NCBI GenBank assembly: GCA_030549335.1
Contig: CM060188.1
Location: 12,878,501 to 12,942,500 of the forward strand
Direction of reading: 5' to 3'
DNA length: 64,000 nt
Origin: Pontederia crassipes
Lineage: Eukaryota; Streptophyta; Magnoliopsida; Commelinales; Pontederiaceae
Positions 24,775-37,600 of the stretch are shown in pieces. A model generated the notes under the pieces. That model did no database searches, had not been told where the DNA came from, and saw only the letters and a program-made list of their open reading frames with translations. The position numbers were made by a program, and so were the translations under genes. Each line of letters begins with the position of its first letter. Position 1 is the stretch's first letter.

Positions 24775-25262
24775 GAGTTATTCCCTTTAACACCCCTACA
24801 CTAAAACTTTTTTCACATCTAAGCTTAAACTATAAATTTACATAATTTAGTCATCGAACTTATCTAAATTTAGCACTTAGGTCACTAAGTTAAATTTAAT
24901 CTAAAGTTTGTTAAGTTTCTTTTCTAATAAATGTGAATGTCATTTTTACCCCTTTATTTTTAACATGAAAATTTAAAAAATAGAAAATATTGACATAAAT
25001 ATAATATTGTATACAAATATTATTATCAATTAGCTCTTTTACTTGTATTGATTATTTTTATTTTTAGAAATCTTTTGTAGTATGAATGTAAGGGTAAAAA
25101 GAACATTTCATAATTAAATTTAAACAAAATTTATTTAAAATTTAACAAAAGGACCTAAGTGTCAAATTTGGGTAAGTTTGAAGACTAAAATTTGTAAGTT
25201 TATAATTTAGGATTAACTGTGGAAAAAAGTTATAGTTAAAGGGGTGTTAAAGAAAATAACCC
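24775..25262. mobile_element. Mutator-like MITE with perfect 9-bp target duplication
   Basis: The terminal inverted repeats start GAGTTATTCCCTTTAACACC on the left and GGGTTATTTTCTTTAACACC on the complement of the right end, and pairing continues well inside. The 9-bp direct repeat TTTATTATA flanks it at 24766-24774 and 25263-25271. A 9-bp duplication with long TIRs is the mark of the Mutator superfamily. The 488-bp interior is AT-rich and non-coding. Confidence 0.88.
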
Positions 25263-25271
25263 TTTATTATA

Positions 25272-25480
25272 TTACTAAATTATCTTGATACTTATTAGTA
25301 TCATTTTATTTTATTCATTATATTCATCATATTTCTAAAGTTATCATTGCATTTAAGAATCCCCTGCTCAAGCTAAAAAGAAATTTTCTAACATGATGAT
25401 TGCTAGGAATGAGAAAATTTTCTACTAGAAATGTGAGTGATAGAAGATTAGCATATTAATGTAGGGCTGACAACGCTAGG
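25272..25480. other. AT-rich spacer
   Basis: No feature recognised between the Mutator-like MITE and the SINE-like repeats. Confidence 0.5.
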
Positions 25481-25860
25481 ATCCATGTATTGAACCCCGC
25501 CAATGGGGGTTCGGGTGGAGTTTAATTTTTTAGATGTAAAAAATTTTACCTGGGAGTCTCACATGTCAAACGTGTTGTTAGGGTGACATCAGATTAGTCG
25601 GACTCGATATGGACTGAGACTCCAACTTGTGATCAGTGTGCGTCTTAGCGCGATCAGTGCCACTTCTCGGACATTGATATGACAATCGAAAAAAAAGTAT
25701 CCAACCCATGCTGTTGTCATCTGATGTAGCGTCCTTGTGTATTGACCATTGAGTTACCCAAAAAATAGGGTGAGCATGAGTCAAGATAACTCAGTGGGTA
25801 ACCATGTAGGGAATGGGTCTCATTTTCTTGGGACCGGATTCGAATTATTATAATTCGGAC
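25481..25860 (+). repeat. SINE-like repeat unit 1, with tRNA-like box A/B motif
   Basis: The core around ATCAGATTAGTCGG (about 25590) recurs at about 26369 with the same following pattern of GGACTGA then CAACTT. Near 25787-25855 there is TAACTCAGTGGGTAACCA, similar to a Pol III box A, followed about 50 bases on by GGATTCGAA, similar to box B. This resembles a tRNA-derived SINE head. Boundaries and target duplications were not found. Confidence 0.4.
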
Positions 25861-26234
25861 CTCATTAAATATATTATATTAATATTAAATTAATTTAAAT
25901 ATTATATTTATATTTATTTTAAATAAAAATGTATATTTTATTTTATATATATCTTAAATATACAATATATTACATTATCATATATATATATTTTAATTGA
26001 TAGTTATCATATTTATATAGTAATGTTAATTTTATTTACTATTTTACTTTTTATCAAATCGAAACAATAAGGAATTCTCAGTTTTTATCACGGGTCCAAA
26101 AAATGAAAAAATCCATAAAAGTAATTAAGCTAATTTTATAATGGATTAAATTTTCAGTAAACATTTTGTTTACGCGTAACTTTGAATGTTTCGAGACTTA
26201 TGTTGCACAAACAAAAAGTAAATGGAGTAAATTT

Positions 26235-26480
26235 TCTACCAACAGAGTTAGTAAGTGGCTCTTTCTCGTCTAAGTAAGGTCTCGATTTTGAGTTTTTATA
26301 AATGTAGAATATTTCTGCTGAGAGCATCACCTATCATTGTCATATACGCGATACGGGACGAACCTAATCAGATTAGTTGATCCTCAATGGTGGACTGACT
26401 TTCAACTTATGAACAATGCACTATTTAGCATCATGTGAATTAAGTCGCCGGCTTTGCTTCTCATGGGCCGACCATAAAAA
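26235..26480 (+). repeat. SINE-like repeat unit 2
   Basis: Contains GTTAGTAAGTGG and GGTCTCGATTTTGAG in tRNA-like spacing, followed by the same AATCAGATTAGT core as the repeat at about 25590. The two copies are diverged. No coding capacity. Confidence 0.4.
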
Positions 26481-27500
26481 AATAGAGTAAATTTTCTTTT
26501 TGTATAGGGCTCATTTATGATTAATTTAACATTTGAACGGAGCCAAACTATAGAATTTTCAAATTAATGATCATAAGAGTTAAACCTCGAACTAGTAACT
26601 ATGAAACACTCTATTAAACTTTTTTTTAACAAAGTTGATTAATTCAGTGCATTCTATCATGTAATAAGACCATGGACCTCCAAAGTCAGGTACACGTTCT
26701 CTATCTCTACATAGTAAGTAACTACAACAGTAGTTTATAGGTTATACGACAATCCCTGTATAATAGGCACTACAACAATGGTTTATAGGGGTATATTTAT
26801 ATGACAATCCAATTGGACAATAAGATAGATCGAGACTACACATTCCCTATCCCTATAGGGCTGTTTGGTAGAGGAACAAAATAATAACTAGCCCTTTTTT
26901 CTTATTTTTTCATTCAAACATCATTTTAAACATTGTGTGGGACCCACTTTAAATGATTGCAAGAACAATATAAAGTAGAGATAAAAATGTTCTCACCTCC
27001 CCTTGGAACTTTTTTGCTCCTATTTTATTCTTACTATATGAACATTTTGGAATCAAAATTTTTTATTCCAAGATTGTTCTTGTGACAATGAAACAACCCG
27101 ACGTGAGTAGTGGTACTACTACTACCACTCATAATTTCTTTGACAACCGGACGGCTGCCAGTTCCATCTAGTTGTCATCTATGATTCTACAAGTATACAT
27201 GTACTTCCGACCTTTGGAGTCACCTCTTCGATTTGTTGTGGTAGCCCTAGAGTTAATGAGGTGTAAAAGATTTATGACTAAAAGAACAATCAATTGTATT
27301 GGAGATCGAAAACTCACATATCTTCAATTTCATTTGACCATATACATGTTACAATGTCTTAGTTGTAAAGAACTGAAAAAAAATGATCAAATTCATCTGA
27401 ATTTTGAAAATAGAAGTGGTCAGAATAGTAACAAACATATTATTTGGTTGTTGACATATGAAGCGAACTATTGTAAGATGTTAAGATCTTATAACTCCAA
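26481..27500. other. AT-rich DNA, partly possible copia 3' LTR
   Basis: A GGGCTGTTTGGTAGAGG motif near 26866 resembles a MITE end, but no partner end was found. The stretch from about 27500 downwards lies just 3' (minus strand) of the copia RNase H remnant and of a GAGGAGGAGT polypurine-like tract, so it may be a decayed LTR. The termini are not clear. Confidence 0.35.
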
Positions 27501-27540
27501 GACTCCTCCTCAAGTTGAAGAATGAGGATTCTGAATGCCC

Positions 27541-28695
27541 AACTTGAAAAGAAGGAAATAAAACCGCGCTCATCCAAGTGCTTTTGTAAAAATGTCTGCA
27601 AGCTGAAGCTTTGAGGGAACATAAGAAGTCGTGAACTTTGTTTTTGAAATGGTGATGCACAAAATGAAATTTATTTCGATATGTTTAGTGCGTTCATGAA
27701 ATGTTGAATTCTGCACAATATGGAGAGTTGATTGGTTGACACAATATATACTCATTGTAGATGAATGTCGTATCCCAAGAGAGGCAAGAATGTTTCGCAA
27801 TCAAAGGATCTCACAAGTTGTGACAGCAAGTGTGCGATATTCAGCTTCCGCAGAGGAACACACAATAGTGATTTGCTTTTTAGTTCCAACTAATAGGACT
27901 CCCACCAGAGTGATAAAGTAACCACTAAGAGAATGTTAAGTCATAGGACAAGCAGCCCAATCAGTCACTATATGCCACAAGAATAAGAGAAGATGGCTTG
28001 TGAAAAATTCCTTGGCCAGGTGATTGTTTGAGGTATCGCAACACGCATAGAGCAACATCCCAATGACCTTGTCGATGATCACTCATAAATTGTGATAAAA
28101 TATGAATGGAATAATTGATGTCCGGTCGAGTAATTGTTAAATATATCAAGCGCCTCATCAAGTGACGATAGCGAGCGGGATCATCAATATACGCACCTGA
28201 AGTATTTGTAAGCTTATGATTTTGCTCCATAGAAAAAGGAGAGGGTTTACAACCCAACATGCCACACTAATTAAGAATGTCCAATATATATTTGCGTTGA
28301 CAAAGGAAAGCCAGATTTATGCCCGACAATTTCAATGCCAAGGAAATAACGAAGAGGACCAAGGTCTTTAATTCAAAATTTCCCATGCAAGTAATTATTG
28401 AATAAAACATAATCTTATCGGCTATTGCTTGCCAAGACAATATCATCAACATAGATTAAAATTTCCATAAAAATAGAGCCTCGCATAAAAGTGAAAAAGA
28501 ATAATCAGCTTCTGATTGAGTGAAGCTATAATCAATTAGAGTCTTGGTGAATTTAGAAAACCAATTTCGAGATGCATGTTTTAGGGCATATAGTGACTTG
28601 TGCAAACGACAAACCAATATTGTGGAAGTAGAAGAGAAACCTAGTGGCATAGTCATATAAACTTCTTCGTAAAGATCCCTGAAACGTAAGGATCA
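27541..28695 (-). pseudogene. Decayed Ty1/copia reverse transcriptase and RNase H
   Basis: On the minus strand, in order, fragments of copia polymerase appear. They are [11 protein letters not shown] and [17 protein letters not shown] (about 28670-28540), the catalytic ILIYVDDIV (near 28440-28460), PARYRHLMRRLIYLTITRPD (about 28180-28110), LRYLKQSPGQG (about 28030), and the RNase H end TKHIEINF to LADIFTKALG (about 27700-27570). Frameshifts and stops break the frame repeatedly and gag, protease and integrase are missing, so it cannot be active. Confidence 0.92.
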
Positions 28696-29616
28696 ATTTG
28701 TCGTCGTCCTTGTGGATCTGTTGGTGTCGTGAGATAGGGGAAAGAAAAAACATAAGATAGAAGAAAAGAAAGAGAGAGAAAAGCTGATGACCATTTATCT
28801 TCACCTTGTCATTCCTCCCTACATCGAGCATGTCCTAACACTTGATCTCAGCTAAGCAATATCCCTACGGTCTGTATAGCAAGTTGAGTGGAAGAGGAGA
28901 AACAAAAGAGAAATGTGAGATAGAGGTAAAAAAGTGTAAAATAGCAAAACAAATACACAATAATTATAAAATAATGTCTTTGATCATGATCTATATAGTA
29001 CGCTTATATGTGCATATCAAATGTGTGGGGTGTGTCTTAGCCCTATTATCGTCAATATCCTTGCATATTATATATGTTCATTATCTTAAGTCAAATGTAT
29101 CCCTCTTTATTAATGAATATCAAGTGTGTTTTCTTCTTGGTCGACATTATTATTACCAGTGATAAGTATGTTTGGTGTCTTATTGTTAGTGTTTATTACC
29201 TTTCAACTTTATAAAGTTATATCAAGACATCCATACTTGTGAGGCAATTTACACCCTTTGCACATCTCATTTTAACAAGCCCTAAAGTCTAACATCTCTG
29301 ATGAAGCCAATATGTGCATCTTATAGTCTCACTTTTAGAGATGATCAACTCGATTCTAACAAAGTGAATCAATTTGGTTAAGTCGAATTAAATTCTTTGA
29401 ATTAAATCAATTTTTGTTTTCATATAAGATGAATCATCATCCACAACATTTTCAATATTTTTTAGGTTGAAATATTTGCCTCTCATTGCATAATTAATAT
29501 TGAGACCTAAATAGACAATTGGACACAAATTGAAATAGATCAATTCTTTCCCGATTTTTTTAAATTTTATCATAAATTATTTAAAAAAACATATATTATT
29601 AATATCAAGAGGTGTA
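28696..29616. other. Intergenic DNA
   Basis: AT-rich DNA upstream (minus strand) of the copia remnant. No recognisable integrase or gag and no other feature. Confidence 0.5.
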
Positions 29617-29619
29617 TTA

Positions 29620-29800
29620 GGGTGCAATCACAATCTAATATTACATTGTGCAATCATATAGTTCAGGATCATCATATTGATATTATTTTGATCGAATGAC
29701 TTAGATTACTTATGTTTTGAATCGTTAGATTAAAATGATACTAATTTAATGACCAAAAGTTATGTGATTGCACAGTGCAATCACAAATTGTGAATGCACC
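29620..29800. mobile_element. Tourist-like MITE
   Basis: The left end GGGTGCAATCACAA pairs with the complement of the right end GGTGCATTCACAA, and TGCAATCA motifs pair further inside (near 29661 and 29775). It is bounded by TTA on both sides (29617-29619 and 29801-29803), consistent with a 3-bp Harbinger target, although the exact border is ambiguous by one base. Confidence 0.65.
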
Positions 29801-29803
29801 TTA

Positions 29804-30990
29804 ATATAACTCTAATATCAATATTGATATCATATTAAATTTTAATATTGTTATCCTAGTTGTTTTTAATATAATTAGGTATATCCTATATATTTGATTC
29901 ACCCAATTGGTTTTATTTATTTATTTTTTTGATTACCTGCTGACTACTTTTTGTCATTAATCGAAATCAACGTAAATCATAAAGTGAAAAAAATGTTAAC
30001 CTAAAAATGCAATCTACTTCATTTTCCGTCCTTTAAATTTGTGGATCACTTGAGTGATTGAATCATCCAACCATCCTCTAAATAATTCCAATTAATTTTA
30101 CATGTTTTCTTGTCTCCAATAGGTGATAATATTTTATTAGGTTCATTTTTAATACTACATTTTTTACTTGAATGATTGCAATCAACTTCATGTCCTATTC
30201 CTCATATAAATATTGTTATTCATTTTGTCAAAAATAGTGTTTAAGGTAAATATTCATTAACCGCACTCTAATTAACCTTTTATTACAATATCATCCATCA
30301 GCTTCATTTTATGACAAAATACCCTTTCATCATTGATTTAATTATTGTGCAAGCAACATTTTATTTCTCTACTGTTATTTTTAGTGGTTGATTATTATTA
30401 ATACTATCGGGTGGGTTTTTTTCTCTTCTCAATAAGTCGTGATAAACTAATATTTTCTTTTTTTTAAAAATGTTCAAACCTTAATGTCTAAGCCAATAAT
30501 AAATAATATACCATAAAATAATATTTTACCCATTGTATTACTTTGCAATAAATAAATTTTAAGAAAATGACTCATTATATATAATTTAGGAGAGAAAAGA
30601 TGGCATTACATTATAGTTACACCTGGAAATCCGAAAAGTACTTTAGATATATGAGGTGAACACTTTACACATTGTTTTAAATTTTAAAACAACTATAGAC
30701 AATTATTTTTCTAGATGGAGATTTTATTGGTTGGTTGAATGATATTATCATTTTGTATTTTTTCGGTCCACTAGTGTTGGAGATTATTAGACTAATCACT
30801 AATACCGAACAGACATATTTTTCCATCCAATTCTATCAATCATCCTTCAATATTATCATTTTGTATTTGGATGGATTCAAAATTCCCCAAGAAAGCTTTT
30901 TCCTTGTGCTAAAAAGTAAAAACACCGAAAAATATGAATTAGCACAGAGGAAAAAGAAAATAAAGAGACCGAGTTGGAACAATTTAAAAT
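29804..30990. other. AT-rich intergenic DNA
   Basis: No gene. The motif ATATTATCATTTTGTATTT occurs near 30741 and 30851, a small direct duplication. Confidence 0.5.
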
Positions 30991-30999
30991 TTTAAAAAC

Positions 31000-31610
31000 A
31001 AAAAAAGGAGAAAGAGGAGAGAACAAGTAATTGGGCCCAATGACCGATGGGTCCAATAGCTCGCATCACGTGAGGGGCCCAGAAACCACCGGGAGGAGAC
31101 AGCACGTTCCACTCTGTCATTTCCCTTATCCTTTTCCGGACGCCCATCGCACCCCTCACCAACCTCCCGAGTTCAAACATTCCAATTTAACTGGGCCACG
31201 TCGGTGGGGTCCAGACTTGGATTCGTTCTCGACCGTCCGATCATCATCGCATGCCGAAACCAAGGTATGTTGTCTCGCACCCTCCTCTGATCGCCGTTAT
31301 CTTATTTCTTTCAAACAGAATTTGAGAGGAGAATTCTGTCATTTTAATTCCTTCGTTTCTCGGCGCACGGGCACAGCTGTGTTTCGATCGAGGGATTTGG
31401 TTCGCGTTGAACAGAGGAGTGGGGAAGGAGGCATTTTGGCATTTTGACCGGCCATCGGAGTCCGGCGACGCTGACGGCGGACGCGCGCTTCGCTTTTTTC
31501 TCCTCGTCCTTGGAACGGTAATGGGGATGCGGCGTGGCGTGTGATTGAGGAATTTGGCGTTTGCGTGAGAGGCTTCGATTAATTTGGCGGCGGCAGCAGG
31601 AGGAGGAAGA
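31000..31610 (+). promoter_or_regulatory. Promoter and 5' leader region of the NPSN13-type gene
   Basis: Composition changes from AT-rich to GC-rich at about 31030 and remains so up to the ATG at 31611. A CACGTG G-box lies at about 31067. The leader just before the ATG is GGAGGAGGAAG-rich. A transcription start is not assigned. Confidence 0.4.
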
Positions 31611-34600
31611 ATGACGAGCGATTTGGTGATGAGCCCGGAACTGGAGCAGTTGGATGGCGAGATCCAGGACATCTTCCGAGCCCTTCAGTACGATTCGCGC
31701 TCTTTCCTTTCTTTGCCCCTCTTTCCCTTTCTAATTTGTTTCAAATTTTGGCTCTTTTTTCTTTTCTCTGCATTAAATAAAGTAGTAAATTTAACGTCGT
31801 TAGCATTACGTTCTGAGTGGTAGCATCAATTGACTTGATTAGACTCGGGGGTTTTTACGATGTTACTTCAAGCAATTGCGGTGACAAGATGCGTTTCTTC
31901 TTGGAAAATGCTTAGTCTGTCTCAGTCTTTGATTTACGCGAGCCATAGGCAGTTTCGCCTGTGCTGATGGTTCGGTGCATTTGTAGTTGTGGAAGGTTCA
32001 AGAAATCAAATGCGTGCACTAGGAGGTGACTGGTGCCGAGTGGTGTGACTTGGACCATGTGCTTGCTGGTTATCTTGAGAAACTTATGCAATTTATACAT
32101 CTAAAAAAACTGTACAGCCATTTTATGGCATTGGTGAAAGAAGCATTGTTTATGAAAGCATCGTGCCAACTTTCTGTTGAGTGATGAAGAATCACCAATG
32201 GTATACTCAATTGGGAAAAGTAAAGGTCATAATGTGAAACCAATCAGAGTATCAATGTCATTGTGAGATTCAGAAGAAGTGTGCATTATGTTACGTGAAA
32301 CTATAGAAGGATGGAAATAGTTAAGTCTTTTATAACTTGTAACCCAACTTTGATTCAGAAGAAAATCATGGATGACATTGGATGCAATTATAGAAGGTTG
32401 GAAATATCAATTAGTTAAAAGGAGTCTTTTAAAACCTGTGACCTAACTTTGAGATCACGGTCAACATACTACATCCTACAGTTATCCATACCCCCTAGGT
32501 CACTGAACATTGAAAGAATAGTGTGCGATGAACACGTCAAAGATAAAAGCTACACTGAATAACAGCAGCCTCAGTCCATATCCTTTGTATAATTTTGTAA
32601 CAAACCAATGCACCGTGGTAACCATGGTTGGGATCTTACCAAAATTGAAACGGGTGGTAGAATTGTCAATCATAAGATTGAATCCAGAGTCATAAGACCT
32701 TACCTATGAATAAAAGTTATTTTAAAAAAGAGACATCCACAGATATCATCTTTATCAATGTATTACTTTCAACCCTTAACTTTCATATATCATTACTTAA
32801 AAAATATTTCAATTGTAGAACAATATGTTATATCTTGCAGACGTATGCACCTGAAAGAAGAAATTGTTCATCTAAAAAAATAAAAAAATAACATTCAAAT
32901 TTGTTCAAAAAAAAAACAAATAATATTCAAATATAGAGGAGGAACCAAAGGAGGTTGATAGCATGTGGAGGTGGAATAGTTGAGACTTTGAAATTGGAAA
33001 CAAAGTAGTGTTCTAAACTGCAAGGCGAGCATTATCAAAATTAGGACTCTGGGAAGTGGGAATATTAAAATCTTCAAGAGGTGAGAGAAAAGGTAGATTG
33101 CTGGTCACCCAAACAGTGTAGCTGGCCAAGAAAAAAATAAATGTTTGTTAGGGACTAACAATTAGTAATTAAGTTTTTTAGGGCTGTTAGTAAATATTTT
33201 ATAAATTATATTTTTGTGGGAGATGTTTTGATCCACCATAATCCTACGATCTTGCAAGCAATCCTATCATTTCTATTTTGATGTCGGAGCATCATCTTCA
33301 ATCCTTTGGGTTCTTAAGGAGGGGGAGAAATTGTTGGAATTCTATAACAGAGTCTCAGGAGCCAGAGTGCATGTCAGTTCATACAACCTGGGGGAGTGGC
33401 ACAAGATCTACCACTTGGCTTATGTGAAGATCTACCAATTTGATTCTCATATTGATGAATTAGAAGAGATCTTAATTGGCAAACTGGAGACAACCGATTA
33501 AAGGGTATTGGTACTGTGATTGCACATCAAGCAAAGGACTGTAAATTTAGTGGTGTAATGTAAATGGTCATGCGACATGAAGATATTGATAGCAATATGG
33601 GGGATTGCATCTTGGGGAGCCATGTCAATGTCATTAGGAAAAAAAATCTATCAATCGATGTATTCGCAACCCCTTCCACTGATCAATGGCAGTGAGTTGA
33701 TTGACCAAGGCCTTCCTGTACGACGATGGAATTTCAACGTCTCCTTCTTTAAGAAGGTCATATGATGAAAAAGCTAGTGTTCCTATCACCCTCTCTAAGT
33801 CACTTCATGTGTGTTTTTTGCCACCAAAAGCATTCTTCCAGTTTTTAAATCTGCAGAAGCTTTTCTTGGCACTCATTAAATTATGCTGGTTCCAATTGTG
33901 AAGATTGGAGTCTCCATCATGCATCTGTTGCATGGATGGAGATCAGAGATCCTGCACAATAAAGTAAGATCCTGCAAGCAAGCTATATCACAACCATGGT
34001 AGTAACCAAGCAAAGATCCTGATCCTCAATGGTGGCCCAAGATTTCCAAACAAGTTTGCAATCAGCCCTCACTTTTCTGTCATCTAGACTGTCTCTACAT
34101 TTAGTAGAGAATAGGCTCCTGCATTTTTTTCTTGAGGGCCACAACTTAACATCTTTTCCAATGAGGACTCCAATAGAAGGTGAAGGCAATCTATGTGCTG
34201 ATGAGAAACAGGAAAAATGGAAGAAGACAACCAACGCCCCCTCAAGCCTTCATCTGAATTCCAGCAGGAAACAACAGATGCTTGGTCAGCAGCTACAAAA
34301 ATTATGGTTAGAAATTTTGTCGTGTCCATTCATCCAACCAATAAGTGGAAATCCTCATTGTATTCCAAGCAAACTATGAAGAAAGCCTTAAAAAGGGAAG
34401 AACCTTCTCCTCACCTATTCAAAATGATGAACAACCTGGGAAAATAAATCCTGGAATCACAAGAGACAACAGCTTGCAAAAAAAATGATGCTCTCATATC
34501 CTCCACTGAATTAATAATGCCACAAGCCCAGTCGACAAGGAGGGCATGATTCACTCCTGAGTACCCCAAAGAGCTCAATGCGTCGACATAGAAGCATACC

Positions 34601-37600
34601 TTTGTTATCTTGTGCATTGTATGGTGCTCAGCTTTAGCTGTAACCTTTATAATTTCTTTGCAATACCTTTAGACCGAAGCTATGCCACAAAGACCGAAAC
34701 TTGTTATTGTTTATGAAACTAGATAAATAGAGGTCTTTTTTTCTTTCTTACATGCCAATTATCCATAAGATTATGTTATTGAATCTTTCTTTAGCACTGA
34801 GGATTGCCATGGAAGAAATTTATGATTTAGAAATAGTATATATGTATATTATATGGCAATGTGAGCACCAGAATGATATTGATTTTCTCATTGTTTGGTT
34901 GAAGTTGGTATTGGATCGAGAAATTTAACTCATTTAGAAAATATTCATGCTTGGCTTAAAGTATCACTACTAATTATATCCTGGACTTTTCAGATAAATT
35001 CCTCTGAACTATTTGGGTTTCCCTCAAAAAATTGCTACTTGGGTTTCATTCTTCTTGGATGTTCACTGGGAATGTACAATGGAACATACTTGTTATAGGA
35101 CCATTAGATGATTTAGGTTCCCTCACTCATTCTCCAACTCTTTTTGTGTTAATATTTGTTTCACCGACAGCTCCCTTCAAAACACAAAAGATAATTTCAT
35201 AGCAGCTTGGTAACTAAATTCAAATTCTCAGGCAACTGCTATCTTGTTCCTCTTCTTATTAATTTATTATTGTTTTCCCACTTCGCTGCATCCTGGTCTT
35301 CTTAGTATTATAATGACTTTGATTAACAATAATTGCATCCGCCTACAGCACTTCACCCTTCAGTAATTGGAATAAATCGTAATACAGATTAAGCAAGTCC
35401 ATGTTTGGCCTATTAACTCTGATAGATTTTTATGTGGATTATCTGTAGAAATGGATTCCAGAAAATGGATAAGATTAAAGACCCTAATAGACAGTCTAAG
35501 CAGTTGGAAGAGCTCACAGGGAAGATGAAGGAGTGCAAGAGGTAAGTTAATTCACCTTTACATATATTCAACCTCTGAACATTGATATCGCATCATCCTT
35601 TCAAAATATTCTTGAATGTTGAACTTTATTTTTAGGTTGTCATTGTAACTACTCGTCCGTAATTATTATTTTTTGTTTTTATTGTAAAGACATCTTTATT
35701 GACAATTATAGATACCTTGATGACTTGCAACCTGCATTTGCAGATTAATTAAACAGTTTGACAGCGAAATAAAGGACCAAGAAAGTCGAAATTCTCCTGA
35801 TATGAATAAACATCTCAATGAAAAGAAACAAACTATGGTACACAATTTCCCCTTTTTAGCCTTCCTTGCTCAATCTCTTTATAGCATGCTTTCCTTTAAT
35901 CGACATCTCATGCATCATTACAGATCAAGGAGCTGAATTCATATGTGGCCTTGAGAAAAACGTGAGTTGAACTATGATATTTTCTCAATTTAGTTTTCTT
36001 CTGTTTGGAGTATTTGATTTTCACTTTTTTGGCCTGGTATCACCTGGAGACCTAGCTCTGGATTGTGTTGAAGTAGATAACAGAATTCTAGGTTTTTACC
36101 TTTTTTCTAAACCATGTTTCTTTATTAGCCAGTTCGAACTTATTTTTTCAGATATCAAAGTAGCCTCGGCAATAAACGAGTTGAGCTTTTTGATATGGGT
36201 GCTGGAGGTAGTGAACCTGTAGAGGAGGACAATGTCAAAATGGCATCAGGTGATTGTCAATTTATTTTTTTGAAGGATTATGCTATTGTCATTATCCTAG
36301 AAGAATTCTTTTTGTAGTGTCAGTTTTGTCAGTGTTATTATGTCTGAACAGAAATTAAATGATTTAGATACCAACAAAGTTTGTCAATTTTTAGAATCCA
36401 TTCAGAACAAATTAATAAATCTAGAAATGATCAACAAATTTTTGTCAGGTATTAGTTGTAACCTTAAGGAGCAGGTTCACTAAGGGACAGAGTCCTAATA
36501 GGCATGAACAATGCATCAATCTCTGTAGTTTGTATTCATGTATTTTCCTTTTGATTTTTCTTAACAACAATGTTCTGCCGCAGCTATGTCTAACCAGGAG
36601 CTCATAGATGCTGGAAGGAAACAAATGGATGAAACTGATCAAGCTATAGATCGCTCAAAAATGGTGCAAGATATTTTCATCAAATGCTTTCGTTTTCCTG
36701 CTGTTTTTTTTTCTGACACCAGAACTTTTGTCCATAGGTTGTCGAACAAACTATTGAAGTAGGAGCTCAAACAGCTGCCAATCTCAAGGGTCAAGTAAGT
36801 CTTGATATTTGTTAAAGTGGAAGGCGCTTTTAAGGCTCTTTTAGCCACTGTTCTTTGTAGTTAGTTATAGTTTCGTTTTTATCTTGTTAGCATAGAACTC
36901 TTAAGTTTCTTAATTGACTTTCGCCTACTGCAATTAATATTCTTTTTTTAATCATTACTAAATAGTGGCCTGGTTTCATGCTTGGAGGTTGCCATTTTTA
37001 AGCACCCAGCACTATCTGTCCCTTTGTGAGGATACTTTAACATAAAGTTTTGATTATTGAAATCAATGCTTATGATCCCAATTTAATGGTAAATACCCTC
37101 TGGTGCTCTTTGCTTGGCCTTTTAACGAAACCCAAATTGGATGCAAAATCTAGAGTTGACGCATTATCCCTCTGCAATCTCTTGATGCTAGCATGTTCCT
37201 TTTTATTACTGGTCTGAGTTCCAACATTCTGCAGACTGAACAAATGGGTCGCATCGTTAACGAGCTAGATACAATTCAGTTTTCAATTAAGAAGGCTTCT
37301 CAACTGGTTAAAGAGATCGGTAGGCAGGTAACCTCATCCTATTGATCACGTGTTTCACTTCCATTGTTTCTTGTGTAACTTTCTGTAATATTTCACCAGC
37401 CTGATGCCAATTATTTTGTCAGGTTGCCACCGATAAGTGCATCATGTTTTTCCTATTTCTTATAGTATGCGGCGTTGTGGCAATCGTCATCGTAAAGGTA
37501 CTCATTTTCACTTTTGCTGTCAGCAAACGTGTTTGATGTGTACCATTTAGTTAAAACAATATTCAATCATATTTGGTGCATCTGAGCAAGAAAGAATTGC

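Noticed and set aside
25787..25855. tRNA gene
   Set aside because: Box A/B-like motifs are present but no cloverleaf, acceptor stem or anticodon arm is apparent; treated as a SINE-like head.
26860..27110. MITE starting GGGCTGTTTGGTAG
   Set aside because: No matching inverted end or target duplication was found.
31584..31610. Upstream in-frame extension of the NPSN13-type protein
   Set aside because: It would begin at TTG; the first ATG at 31611 gives a family-like N-terminus.
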